This document shows positions 1-9,800 of a stretch of DNA of 50,225 nucleotides, one piece after another. The stretch spans positions 1 through 50,225 of the forward strand of contig CAZVFX010000047.1 in the NCBI GenBank assembly GCA_964626565.1, written 5' to 3'. The position numbers and the translations under genes were made by a program. The notes beneath the pieces are model-generated. The model was not told where the DNA came from, did not search any database, and saw only the letters and a program-made list of their open reading frames with translations. This stretch comes from CAZVFX01 sp964626565. GTDB taxonomy: Bacteria > Myxococcota_A > UBA9042 > CAIXZC01. The first letter of the stretch is position 1. Every line of letters begins with the position of its first letter.

Positions 1-107
1 AAGCTGCGTCTCACGAAAATTGACGCCGGTGTGGCGATGGGGAAGCTGCGAATTGTCGATTTTATGGCCATGAGAGGCCCACAAATCGGTTCAAAAAATC
101 GCCCCCC

Positions 108-139
108 GTCCCCGTCGTTCTGCGTCCCCGTCGTTCTGC
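108..139. repeat. Tandem 16-bp G/C-rich repeat, REP-like
   Basis: Two exact copies of gtccccgtcgttctgc (108-123 and 124-139) lie just past the peptidase stop codon. They are preceded by aaaaaatcgccccccgtc at 95-110, which matches a C-run motif found at four other places in the window. The 12-mer gtccccgtcgtt recurs at 28026-28037 inside a lipoprotein gene. The rest of 1-147 shows no gene I can support. Confidence 0.7.
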
Positions 140-147
140 GGTGGAGG

Positions 148-1161
148 CTAGGGAAAGGTCAGGGTGAGGACCCACTTCTCCCACTTCTTCTGAAATTCGG
201 TCAGGTTGTTCGTTTGAAGGATTTCGGCGAGTGTCTTGTAGCCGGTGGGGTCGTCCTTTGTGGAGGCATGGAACTGGTCGTAGAACTTCTTCAGCAGTCC
301 TTGTTCCTGGAGGTAGTAGCAGAGGTATCGGGATTGGGCGTAGTTGGTGCCGGGGTCTTCGTCGTAGAACTGCCTGTCGGTGGTTGCGGTGAGGGTCTCG
401 AATGAGGGAAGGTCGCGGTCGCGGATGGCCTGCTGAAGGCCGGCGAGGCGCCAATTGGTGAGCCCGATGATCTTGCCGTCGCGTTCGGATGACTGCTCGT
501 ACAGTGAGCCCAGGCCTTCGTTGAACCAGGAGGGGCAGTCGGGGAAATTTGCGGCGACGAAGGGATGCACGATTTCGTGGACGAGGGTCCCGCCGCCGGT
601 GGCGATGTTCATTACCATGGCTCTGTCACTGGATGAGTAGTAGCCGAAGGGTGTGTCGGGCTCATCGCCAAAGAACATCTTGGCGTGTTTGTAGTAGCTC
701 TTGTCATCCTTGAGCAGCCAGATGGTGATGATCTCGTCCGGGTTCTTCTCGAAATACAGTTCCTTCAGGTGTTCGACTGCCCACTTGACGGTGCGGCGGG
801 CCCTTTGACGGACCTGTGCCGGTTTTTCATCCCCCACAACCACGAATGGTCTTTGCAGCAATACGGTGAACCCTTTCCCGGCCACCAGTCTTTCGACCCT
901 GGCGACCTCCTTTTTGTACCTCTCATCGGCAGTGCCTTTCTCCTCGGCTACGGCGCCCCCCGTCCCTGCTTCTGTGGCGCCCCCCGTCCCTGCTTCTGTG
1001 GCGCCCCCCGTCCCCGTCTTTGGATCGGCCGAGGCCGTTGGTTTTGCAGGCGCCCTTTTGGGCGCGGTTTCGGCGGGTGTGCCGGGGAGGAGGAGGAAGA
1101 CGAGCCAGCCGGCCAGGGCGGCGTTGATGGCGAGGAAGAGGATGGTTGCGAATCGTTTCAT
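148..1161 (-). CDS. Membrane-anchored zinc metallopeptidase, peptidase MA / DUF1570-like
   Basis: A 337-aa protein with one N-terminal hydrophobic segment (about residues 4-25) that would anchor it in the inner membrane facing the periplasm. A low-complexity linker follows (about 28-75) with repeated GTGGATEA units. The body carries a gluzincin-type motif, HEIVH at 195-199, then SWFNEGLGSLYE, where Glu215 is a likely third zinc ligand. This arrangement is typical of MA-clan peptidases such as the DUF1570 group. The substrate is unknown. I chose the ATG at 1161 because the hydrophobic segment starts there; in-frame upstream starts add an unconvincing extension. No good ribosome-binding site precedes it, but a -10-like TATACT lies only about 7 nt upstream, so a near-leaderless mRNA is possible. 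It is divergent from the lipoprotein operon at 1327. Confidence 0.75.
   Translation of the reverse strand: MKRFATILFLAINAALAGWLVFLLLPGTPAETAPKRAPAKPTASADPKTGTGGATEAGTGGATEAGTGGAVAEEKGTADERYKKEVARVERLVAGKGFTVLLQRPFVVVGDEKPAQVRQRARRTVKWAVEHLKELYFEKNPDEIITIWLLKDDKSYYKHAKMFFGDEPDTPFGYYSSSDRAMVMNIATGGGTLVHEIVHPFVAANFPDCPSWFNEGLGSLYEQSSERDGKIIGLTNWRLAGLQQAIRDRDLPSFETLTATTDRQFYDEDPGTNYAQSRYLCYYLQEQGLLKKFYDQFHASTKDDPTGYKTLAEILQTNNLTEFQKKWEKWVLTLTFP
952..1020. repeat. 24-bp G/C-rich repeat inside the peptidase linker
   Basis: Two exact 24-bp copies (952-975 and 976-999) and a partial third copy (from 1000) contain the run gcgccccccgtccc. On the coding strand they encode the GTGGATEA repeats. A 24-bp unit with nearly the same core occurs in the phospholipase D-like gene near 47707-47774 in the opposite orientation relative to coding. 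Confidence 0.8.
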
Positions 1162-1326
1162 GGGGGTCAGTATACCATGTCTGAAGGACATCGGTGTAAC
1201 CGAGTTGTAACTGGTCCGCCACGGTATCTTCAGCGCGTGTGCCCGTTGCATGTTACTCCCCATTATGGGATACTTTCAGAAGGCTGAACTCGCCCCGTTC
1301 CCTTGGGATTTGCTGGAGGAAGGATA
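1162..1326. promoter_or_regulatory. Divergent intergenic region, promoters for peptidase and lipoprotein operon
   Basis: These 165 bases must hold the promoters of both divergent transcription units. For the minus strand, a -10-like TATACT is visible at 1174-1169. For the plus strand, a weak pair TTGCAT (1246-1251) and GATACT (1269-1274) with a 17-nt spacer is the best I can see. The plus gene has a strong ribosome-binding site, GGAGGAAGGA, at 1315-1324. The promoter calls are tentative. Confidence 0.3.
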
Positions 1327-4300
1327 ATGACAACAAGGATGGAATGGACGCTGCTTGCGGCGTTGTTTCTAGTCGCCGCCTGTGGCGGCGGGTCTGCGTC
1401 TGCGTTGCTGGTGGATACAGCCGATGGTGGTTGGCCCGATGTGTCGGTGGCGGAGCAGGCCGTCCAGCCTGAGGTGGCTGACCTGGCTGCCGACGAAGTG
1501 TCTTTCGACCTGGTACCCGTCGACGTTGAATTCGACCTTCCGCCCGGTCCTGGTGACCCAGGCTATCCTTGCGAGGACAACGGGGACTGCACCTCCGGGT
1601 TCTGTATTCCGACCGTGGATGGGGAAGTGTGCACCGACGTTTGTTTCGAGGAGTGTCCGTTCGATTGGACGTGCGCTCTACACCAGGGGAGTCTCCCGGA
1701 CGAGATCTACATTTGCGTACCGGCCGCAGACGTTTTGTGCAAGCCGTGCAACCTGAACACCGACTGTCTGGCCGCAGGTGCGGACGTGGGGGGCAAGTGT
1801 GTTTCGTACCTGGAATACGGGCACTTCTGTGCTCTGACCTGTTCGGAAACAAGTCTGTGCGCTGAGCCTTACAAGTGCCTGTCCGGCACCGACGCCAGCG
1901 GTGCGGACGTGCAGGCGTGCCTGCTGGATGAGAAGCCTGGTTGCGCCTATTGCCCCCAGGCTTTTGCCGATGAGGGCGCCTGGACCGCGTGCTATGCCGA
2001 GAACGAGTGGGGACTGTGCGAGGGGGAGAGGGTCTGCACCGCGGACGGACTCACCGAATGTGATGCGCCTGTGCCGGCCGCTGAATCGTGTAACAGCAAG
2101 GACGACGACTGCGACGGAGATGAGGACGAGGGTCTCTCCGGGGGGATGTGCGCCAATGAGAACGAGTTTGGGTCATGCGATGGAGAGATGCTCTGCCTTG
2201 GTGGCGTCGAGGTGTGCGACGGGCCGGATCCGGAGCCGGAAGAGTGCGACGGCATGGACAACGACTGTGACGGTGGGACCGACGAGGGTTTCACCGACAC
2301 CGATGGTGACGGTACGGCGGACTGCATGGAGAACGACAAGGACGACGACGGCGTCGTCGATGGCCAGGACAACTGTGAGTTTGTGTTCAACCCGGCCCAG
2401 GAGGATTTTGACCTGGACGGCGATGGGGACGCATGTGACTTGGATGATGACAACGACATGACCGCTGACGAAGAGGATTGCGCCCCCTTTGACGACACGG
2501 TGTATCCCTGGGCCGACGAGTTGTGCGACGGCAAGGACAATGACTGCGACAACGTGGTTGACGAAGGCAGCGTCGATACCGACGCTGACGGCTTCAAAGA
2601 CTGCATCGACGAGGACGACGACAACGACGACTTTGTCGACGAGGTAGACTGTGCGCCTCTGGATGCTCTGATCTATCCCGGGGCCATGGAGGCGTGCGAC
2701 GGCAAGGACAACGACTGCGACAACCAGACCGACGAGGGATTCCCGGACACTGATGATGATGGCGTGGCGGATTGTCTTGATGACGACAGTGACGGCGACG
2801 GCGTGCCCAACGATGAAGACAACTGTCCCGAGGACGAGAACCCAGAGCAGGAGGACGCCGACGAAGACGGTGACGGCGATGTGTGCGACCCCGACCTTGA
2901 TGGCGACGGTGTGCCCAACAACCTGGACAACTGCGCGGCAATGTTCAATCCCTCCCAGGCGGATCTTGACGGTGACGGCGAGGGAAATCCGTGTGACGAC
3001 GATCTGGACGGCGACGGCGTAGAGAACAAGGACGACAACTGCCCGGATGACGCAAATCCGGGCCAGGAAGACAACGAGGATGATGGCCTGGGGGATGTTT
3101 GCGACCCGGACGACGATGACGATGGTGTCGATGATGACGACGACAACTGTCCGGTGACGCCGAACCCGGTGCAGATGGACAGCGACAGCGACGGGGTAGG
3201 GGACGCGTGTGAGGATGACGTGGACGGTGACAAGGTGCCTGATGGCCAGGACAATTGTCCTTCCGAATTCAATCCCCAACAGGAGGACTGCGACGGCGAC
3301 GGTCAGGGTGATGCGTGCCAGGACGACGACGACGGTGACGGCGTCGCAGATGATTTGGACAATTGCATCTGCCTCGATAATCCCGGGCAGGAAGACCTGG
3401 ACGAGGATGGGGAAGGTGATGCGTGCGACTCAGACCTGGACGGCGACGGTATCGCCAACGGCCTGGACAATTGCGCTGAGCTCTTCAATCCCGGCCAGGC
3501 TGATCTGGACGGCGACGGCCTGGGGGACCTGTGCGACGACGACGCCGATGGCGACGGCGTGGATGACGGTGTTGACAACTGTGTTGGTGTGGAGAATGGA
3601 GGTCAGGAGGACCTGGACGAGGATGGTCTTGGGGATGCCTGCGACGATGATGCTGATGGCGATGGGGACCCGAATTTAACGGACTGTTCGTCCATGAATG
3701 CGGCGATTCATCACGGGGCTGAGGAGGAATGTGACGGCATTGACAACAACTGCGACGCCGGCGTCGACGAGGGTTTTGACGACAAAGACCTCGATGGACT
3801 GAAAGATTGTGTGGACATGGATGACGATGCCGACGGTGATCCTGATGTTACCGACTGTGCTCCGTGGGACCCGGCGGTCTATCACGGTGCGGACGAGGTT
3901 TGCAACGGGGTGGACGACGACTGCAACGGGCCCACTGACGACGGTCTCGGCTTCACCACTTGCGGCCTGGGGGTCTGCACTCACACCGTTGAGAACTGCG
4001 TGGACGGTGAAACACAGGTATGCGATCCCTTGGAAGGTGTTGATCTCGAAAACTGCGACGGTTTGGACAACGACTGCGATGGTTTTGTCGACGAGGAACT
4101 GGGGGTCACAACCTGCGGCCTTGGGGAATGCCTCCACACTGTGGACAACTGCGTCGATGGTATTGCACAGCTCTGTGATCCGATGGAGGGTGTTGGTGTA
4201 GAGGAATGCGACGGACTGGACAACGATTGCGACGGGTTGCTGGATGAGAAGCTCGGGGAGTTGGAGTGTGGGTTGGGAGAGTGTTATCACCTCGTGGACG

Positions 4301-6840
4301 CGTGCAAAGACGGCTTGCCCAACGTGTGTGATCCGCTGGAAGGGGCCGGTGCGGAAACGTGCGACGGAAAGGACAACAACTGCAACGATGAGATTGACGA
4401 GGGTCTGGGGGAGATCACTTGTGGGGTTGGCGAGTGCGAGCACGCCCAGCCCTATTGTGAAGGCGGCCAGGTGACTGTTTGTGACCCGTTTTTGGGAGCT
4501 GAACCCGAGCAGTGTGACGGCTTGGACAACGATTGTGACCAGGAGGTTGACGACGGGTTGGGGACCACTACGTGCGGGCAGGGGGTCTGCTTCCACACGG
4601 TTGAGAATTGCGTCGACGGCGCTCCCCAGATTTGCCTTGAGATGGAGGGTTCCGGAGCAGAGACCTGCGACGGTTTGGACAACGACTGCAACGGCCTTCC
4701 CGACGACGGCCTGGGCAGTACGACGTGTGGCCTGGGAGATTGCGAGCACACGGTGCTGAACTGCATCAACGGTGAGGCCCAGGTGTGCGACCCCATGGCC
4801 GGAGCTGAAGCTGAGGTTTGCGACGGTGCGGACAACAACTGCAACGGTGAGGTCGATGAGGGTCAGGCCACGACGACGTGTGGTCTCGGTTTGTGCGAGC
4901 ACACGGTAGAGAATTGCGTCGACGGTGTGCCCCAGGTTTGCGATCCTTTGGAGGGTTCGGAGGTCGAGACATGCGACGGCTTCGACAATGACTGCGACGG
5001 CGAGGCTGACGATGGCCTGGACGATGTAACCTGCGGCCTCGGCATATGCGAGCACACGGTTGCCTCTTGCGTCGACGGCAACCCTCAGGACTGCGATCCT
5101 TTCGAAGGTGTTGGGGTGGAGATTTGTGACGGCCTCGACAACAACTGCGATGGGGTGGTGGACAACGAGGCTCTGGTTTGTGACGGGTGCCTGGGCGGCT
5201 TGTGCGGCGCCGGTGACGTGTACGACGGTTCGTTGGAATCGGGGACGGATTTGAAATACCAGTACTCTCCCCTGGGGGCCGGCAGTGGCTACGTCAAGGC
5301 AAACTGGGTCGCGGTTTCCGGTGCGGTTTCGTACCTGCTTTCGGTGGGGACGGCGCCGGGTGCTGAGGACGTGTTTGCGGAAACGGACGTTGGCGCAGTG
5401 ACCGGCTACACCGCCTCAGGACTTACAGTAGAGGGAGCGTGGTCCGGCAAGATCTACTACGTCACGGTTTCACCGGTGGGCCAAAATGGCGTGGGCGGGT
5501 CAAAGACATCCAACGGTGTCGCCATTGCCGAGGCTGCGACGTGGAACGGGGCAGCCACGGGGCAGCTCAACGGCGGATACAACTCGAACTGGCCTCAGAA
5601 CGGTGTTACGTCGTTCTACGGAAAGCACTACTTCGAGGATGTGAGCATAGCCGGCGGCACGGTTGTTAATGTGCAGGGTTGGGGCAAGGTCGACGGAGTG
5701 GGAGAAGGGATTGCTGCGTCGAGTGCGGCTGTGACCAGCCCGAAAGACGGGTGGCTGGAGATCTACGCCAACGAAATCAGCGTTGACGGGACCATCACTG
5801 CGTCGGGTCGCGGTTACGGTGGCGGCGGCGGTGGCGGCGGCGGTAGCGGCTCGGTGGCCAACCGCGGTCGCGGAGGTGTGGGCGGCAAGGGCGGCAACGG
5901 GGCCAACGGCGAGGGCAGCTACACCGGCGGTGGTGGCGGCGGATCTCCCGGCGGCATAGGCGGCGCCGGCGGGCAAGGTAAGGGCGGCAATGGCAACATG
6001 CTTGGCGGGGGCAGCGGGTCCACTGCGTGCGGCGGTCAGGCCGGCCGTGACGGTGGTGACGGACCGGTGGGCCACGTGGGCAGCACGGGCAAGACAGCGT
6101 CTTCCGGGCTCGCCGGAGCTGGTGGCGCTGGCGAGTTCGCCAAAGGCGGCGGCAACGGTGTGAATGGGTGCGACAACTGGACCGGTGGCGGCGGTGGCGG
6201 ATACGGTGGTGGCGGGAGTGGCGGCACTCAATGGAACACCGGCGGGGTTGATGCCGGCGGCGGTGGCGGCGGCGGTTCCGGAGGTGTCGGTGGCGGCCAC
6301 ACCGCCACGGGCGGCAAGGGAGCCGGACCGTTCGGCGGTTCTGCGGGCGGCGCCAACTCGAGTGCGGGAGGTAAGGGCGGCTACATGGCCACGGCGGCCA
6401 ATGGAGACAGCACTACCGACCGGTCTTTGAAGTTGGGTTCCGGCGGTGGTGGCGGTGGCACCGGCTACCAGGAAACCGGCGGCGGCGGTGGTGCGGCTGG
6501 CGGCGGTTGGCTGAAGCTGTACGCGGCCGACACCCTCACTCTGACCGCGACGGGCAGGATAGTGGCCAACGGTGCGGGTGGTGCCGGCGGTGGCCGGGAC
6601 AACGGCGGTGGTTCTACCAGCTATGCCGGCGGCGTGGGGGCGGGCGGCGGCATTCTGCTGGAGGCCGCCACCATCAACATCACCGCGGCGGGTGTAGACC
6701 GGATCAGCGCACGGGGTGGCGATGGCTCCACCGCTGTGGGTGGCACCATCAAGCTGTTCTACGACGCATTTGTGGGTGTCAAACCGACGAACACCAATGC
6801 GGGCCGCATTTACGACGCGGGCCCAGGCTCATTCGAATAG
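1327..6840 (+). CDS. Giant Cys/Asp-rich surface lipoprotein with MopE and TSP3 repeats and a Gly-rich C-terminus
   Basis: An 1837-aa predicted lipoprotein with signal peptide and lipobox VAAC. A Cys-rich N-terminal block (about 75-215) comes first. Then come 14 MopE-type motifs of the form CDGxDNDCDGxxDEG, interleaved in the first half with nine thrombospondin type 3-like repeats (DNCPxxxNPxQxDxD, rich in DGDGD). Later units carry a TTCGLGxCEHTVENCVDG spacer. Next is a fibronectin type III-like segment (about 1296-1410), then a very Gly-rich region (about 1495-1780). Known TSP3 and MopE motifs bind calcium or copper, so a metal-stabilised stalk is likely; that is inference. The start at ATG 1327 follows GGAGGAAGGA and gives a proper signal peptide. 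It is first of four tightly spaced lipoprotein genes. Its first ~900 residues are a diverged copy of the gene at 10515. Confidence 0.85.
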   Translation: MTTRMEWTLLAALFLVAACGGGSASALLVDTADGGWPDVSVAEQAVQPEVADLAADEVSFDLVPVDVEFDLPPGPGDPGYPCEDNGDCTSGFCIPTVDGEVCTDVCFEECPFDWTCALHQGSLPDEIYICVPAADVLCKPCNLNTDCLAAGADVGGKCVSYLEYGHFCALTCSETSLCAEPYKCLSGTDASGADVQACLLDEKPGCAYCPQAFADEGAWTACYAENEWGLCEGERVCTADGLTECDAPVPAAESCNSKDDDCDGDEDEGLSGGMCANENEFGSCDGEMLCLGGVEVCDGPDPEPEECDGMDNDCDGGTDEGFTDTDGDGTADCMENDKDDDGVVDGQDNCEFVFNPAQEDFDLDGDGDACDLDDDNDMTADEEDCAPFDDTVYPWADELCDGKDNDCDNVVDEGSVDTDADGFKDCIDEDDDNDDFVDEVDCAPLDALIYPGAMEACDGKDNDCDNQTDEGFPDTDDDGVADCLDDDSDGDGVPNDEDNCPEDENPEQEDADEDGDGDVCDPDLDGDGVPNNLDNCAAMFNPSQADLDGDGEGNPCDDDLDGDGVENKDDNCPDDANPGQEDNEDDGLGDVCDPDDDDDGVDDDDDNCPVTPNPVQMDSDSDGVGDACEDDVDGDKVPDGQDNCPSEFNPQQEDCDGDGQGDACQDDDDGDGVADDLDNCICLDNPGQEDLDEDGEGDACDSDLDGDGIANGLDNCAELFNPGQADLDGDGLGDLCDDDADGDGVDDGVDNCVGVENGGQEDLDEDGLGDACDDDADGDGDPNLTDCSSMNAAIHHGAEEECDGIDNNCDAGVDEGFDDKDLDGLKDCVDMDDDADGDPDVTDCAPWDPAVYHGADEVCNGVDDDCNGPTDDGLGFTTCGLGVCTHTVENCVDGETQVCDPLEGVDLENCDGLDNDCDGFVDEELGVTTCGLGECLHTVDNCVDGIAQLCDPMEGVGVEECDGLDNDCDGLLDEKLGELECGLGECYHLVDACKDGLPNVCDPLEGAGAETCDGKDNNCNDEIDEGLGEITCGVGECEHAQPYCEGGQVTVCDPFLGAEPEQCDGLDNDCDQEVDDGLGTTTCGQGVCFHTVENCVDGAPQICLEMEGSGAETCDGLDNDCNGLPDDGLGSTTCGLGDCEHTVLNCINGEAQVCDPMAGAEAEVCDGADNNCNGEVDEGQATTTCGLGLCEHTVENCVDGVPQVCDPLEGSEVETCDGFDNDCDGEADDGLDDVTCGLGICEHTVASCVDGNPQDCDPFEGVGVEICDGLDNNCDGVVDNEALVCDGCLGGLCGAGDVYDGSLESGTDLKYQYSPLGAGSGYVKANWVAVSGAVSYLLSVGTAPGAEDVFAETDVGAVTGYTASGLTVEGAWSGKIYYVTVSPVGQNGVGGSKTSNGVAIAEAATWNGAATGQLNGGYNSNWPQNGVTSFYGKHYFEDVSIAGGTVVNVQGWGKVDGVGEGIAASSAAVTSPKDGWLEIYANEISVDGTITASGRGYGGGGGGGGGSGSVANRGRGGVGGKGGNGANGEGSYTGGGGGGSPGGIGGAGGQGKGGNGNMLGGGSGSTACGGQAGRDGGDGPVGHVGSTGKTASSGLAGAGGAGEFAKGGGNGVNGCDNWTGGGGGGYGGGGSGGTQWNTGGVDAGGGGGGGSGGVGGGHTATGGKGAGPFGGSAGGANSSAGGKGGYMATAANGDSTTDRSLKLGSGGGGGGTGYQETGGGGGAAGGGWLKLYAADTLTLTATGRIVANGAGGAGGGRDNGGGSTSYAGGVGAGGGILLEAATINITAAGVDRISARGGDGSTAVGGTIKLFYDAFVGVKPTNTNAGRIYDAGPGSFE

Positions 6841-6851
6841 GAAGGACAATC

Positions 6852-9800
6852 ATGAAGTTCATACCTGCTTCGATTTTGGCGGCGGCCTTTCTCCTGACCA
6901 GTTGCGGCGGAGGCTCAGCCGTGAGCAAGTTCAAGGCCGATATGACGGAGGCGACTCCCGAACCGGACAACAGAGCCCAGGAGATAGCCGGCACGGAGGA
7001 ATTGCCTGACCTGGGGACGCCGGAGGATACGGTCGACATTGCGGAGCCGGACGAATTCGTGCCGTGCGAGCCGGGGACGGGGTGTTTCCTCGACCCCTGT
7101 CAGGATGGCAGCGACTGCCTCTCAGGCTTCTGCGTCGACCACATGGGCGACCTGGTTTGCACCGTTCCGTGCGTCGAAGAGTGCCCTGACGGCTGGGAGT
7201 GCAAACAGCTACTGGCGTTCGAACCCGATGTGGTCTTCGCCTGCACCTCGCCTTTCTCCCACTTGTGTCGGCCCTGCAAATCCAACGACGACTGCGAATC
7301 GGCAAACGGCGTGGAAGATGTTTGTCTGTCGTTTGGGCAGGGCGAGGGCTATTGCGGCGGCGATTGCTCCGGGGAGGGAGCGTGCCCGGAGGGATTTACG
7401 TGCGCGGACGCTTCCACCATCGATGGAGCAACGCTGAGTCAGTGCCTGCCGGACGCCGGCGAATGCCCGTGTTCCGCTGCGTCCATCAAACTGGGGCTCT
7501 CAACTTCGTGCGAGGCGCAGAACGAGTGGGGTGTGTGCCCGGGCCTTCGTCTGTGCACCGAAGAAGGGCTGACCGAGTGCGATGCTCCGTTGCCCGCCGA
7601 GGAAGTATGCAACGGCGTGGACGATGACTGTGACGGTGACGTTGATGTTGCCGTCTGCGCCGACGACAATCCCTGCACCGAAGATTCGTGCGACCCGGCG
7701 TCAGGGTGCATTTTCGAGCCTCTCACCGGTACCGACTGTACGGACGAAGACGTTTGTACCCTGGCGGATCACTGTGACGCCGGGGTGTGCGTGGGCACCG
7801 TGATAGATTGCGACGACAGCGACGTGTGCACCGACGACAGTTGTGATCCTGCGGGCGGGTGCAACTACGAGCACAACTCAGCCCCGTGTGATGATGAGGA
7901 TCCGTGCACCGTGGCCGATGCCTGCGCTGGTGGCTCTTGCCAGGGTTTTGCGGTTGCCTGCGACTGCGTGAACGACGAGGATTGCGCGGCCTTGGAGGAC
8001 GGCGACGTGTGCAATGGCACCTTGTTCTGCGACACCTCGCTGGTTCCCCACCAGTGCGCCCTGGTTGCGGACAGTTCCATCGAGTGCGAGGAACCAGCGG
8101 GGTTGGGCGCCGAGTGTCTCGAGGCGTTGTGCCATCCGGTTACAGGCGACTGTTCGTTGGCTCCTGCCAATGATGGCGGTGCTTGTGAAGATGGTGACGC
8201 CTGCACCCTAGGTGATTCATGCTTGGACGGTGCTTGCCTGGGCGGTGCCGCGGCCAACTGCAACGATGGCAATCCATGTACGGATGATGCGTGCGCGCCC
8301 GAAGCGGGATGTGTGTACGAGGACAACGCGGAGCCCTGCGAGGACGGCGATGTCTGTTCGGTCGCGGATATCTGCGGGGGCGGGGAGTGTTTGTCCGGCA
8401 AGCCTCTGGACTGTGATGACGGCAACGTTTGCACCGACGACTCCTGCCACCCCAACATAGGCTGTGTGCAAGAGAACAACGAGGCGGCGTGTGACGACCT
8501 CAACAGTTGCACCACCAACGACCAGTGCCTGGGCGGCCAGTGCATCGGCGCCGGTTCGCTGGAGTGTGACGACGGTAATCCGTGCACCAAGGACATCTGC
8601 CTGCCGGAAGGGGGGTGTGCGCACGAAAACGCAGCGGGTTCCTGTTCCGACGGCGATCCGTGCACCCTGAACGACTTCTGCCTTGATGGTGGGTGTGTGG
8701 CCGGCGAGTCACTGGATTGCAACGACGCCAATCCTTGTACAGACGACGTTTGCGGTGAGGAAGGGCTTTGTGTTCATGCGGCCAACGACGCCGAGTGTGA
8801 TGACGGCAATTTCTGCACCGTCGGGGACCATTGCGCCGACGGGGTGTGCGGCATTGATGGACCGCTGGACTGCGATGACGATAACCTGTGCACCACCGAC
8901 TCCTGTGACCCTGCGGTCGGCTGCGGTCATGTCGACAACGAACTTCCGTGCAGTGACGGCGATGCCTGCACCGCAGGAGAAGCGTGCGTGGGCGGGGAAT
9001 GTCTGGGCGGCGGGCCGATTAACTGCGATGACGGCAATCCGTGTACCGACGATAGCTGCGACCCCGCGGCCGGCTGTGTTTTTAACGCTAACACCATACC
9101 CTGCGATGATGGCAATTCCTGTACCACCGGCGATACTTGCCTTGACGGCTGGTGCGTGGCGGGAGACCCTATTGCCTGCGACGACGGCAATCCCTGTACC
9201 AAGGACCTCTGTCTTCCCGAGGGAGGTTGCGAGCATGAGAACGTGCCGGCGGCGTGCAGCGATTTCGACCTTTGCACCATTAACGATACGTGCGTCGACG
9301 GCGTTTGTGTCCCTGGGGCGGTTCTGGACTGTGATGACGGGAACCTGTGCACTGCTGACGAGTGCGACGAGGAGACGGGCGAATGCCTGCATGAGCCGGC
9401 GGAAGGGCCATGCGACGACTCAAACCCGTGTACCGACGAGGATACCTGCCTGCAGGGGATCTGCCTGGGGTTGAGCCTGACGTCGTGCGACGACCAGGAC
9501 GTGTGCACCGATGATTCTTGCAGCCCTCTTTCCGGTTGCATCCATACGCACAACGTGGCTCCCTGCGATGACGCGGACCCATGCACGACGACGGACGTGT
9601 GTGCGGACGGCTTGTGCGTCGGCAGTGGAGAGTTGGTTTGCGTCGATGACAACGTTTGTACCGACGATCTGTGTCAGCCGGGCGCCGGTTGTATTTATCC
9701 GTTCAATCTGGCGGCTTGTGACGATGAGGACGCGTGCACTGTGACCGACCAATGCCTGGACGGGGAGTGCGTGGGTTCCGGAGCGTTGGAGTGCGACGAC

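Noticed and set aside
2380..3640. Regular repeats that might suggest a CRISPR array
   Set aside because: The repeats are in frame, vary in sequence, and encode TSP3-like DNCPxxxNPxQxD units; there are no unique spacers of constant length.
3676..5055. 459-aa minus-strand frame
   Set aside because: It is the same antisense effect over the MopE repeats of the first giant lipoprotein.
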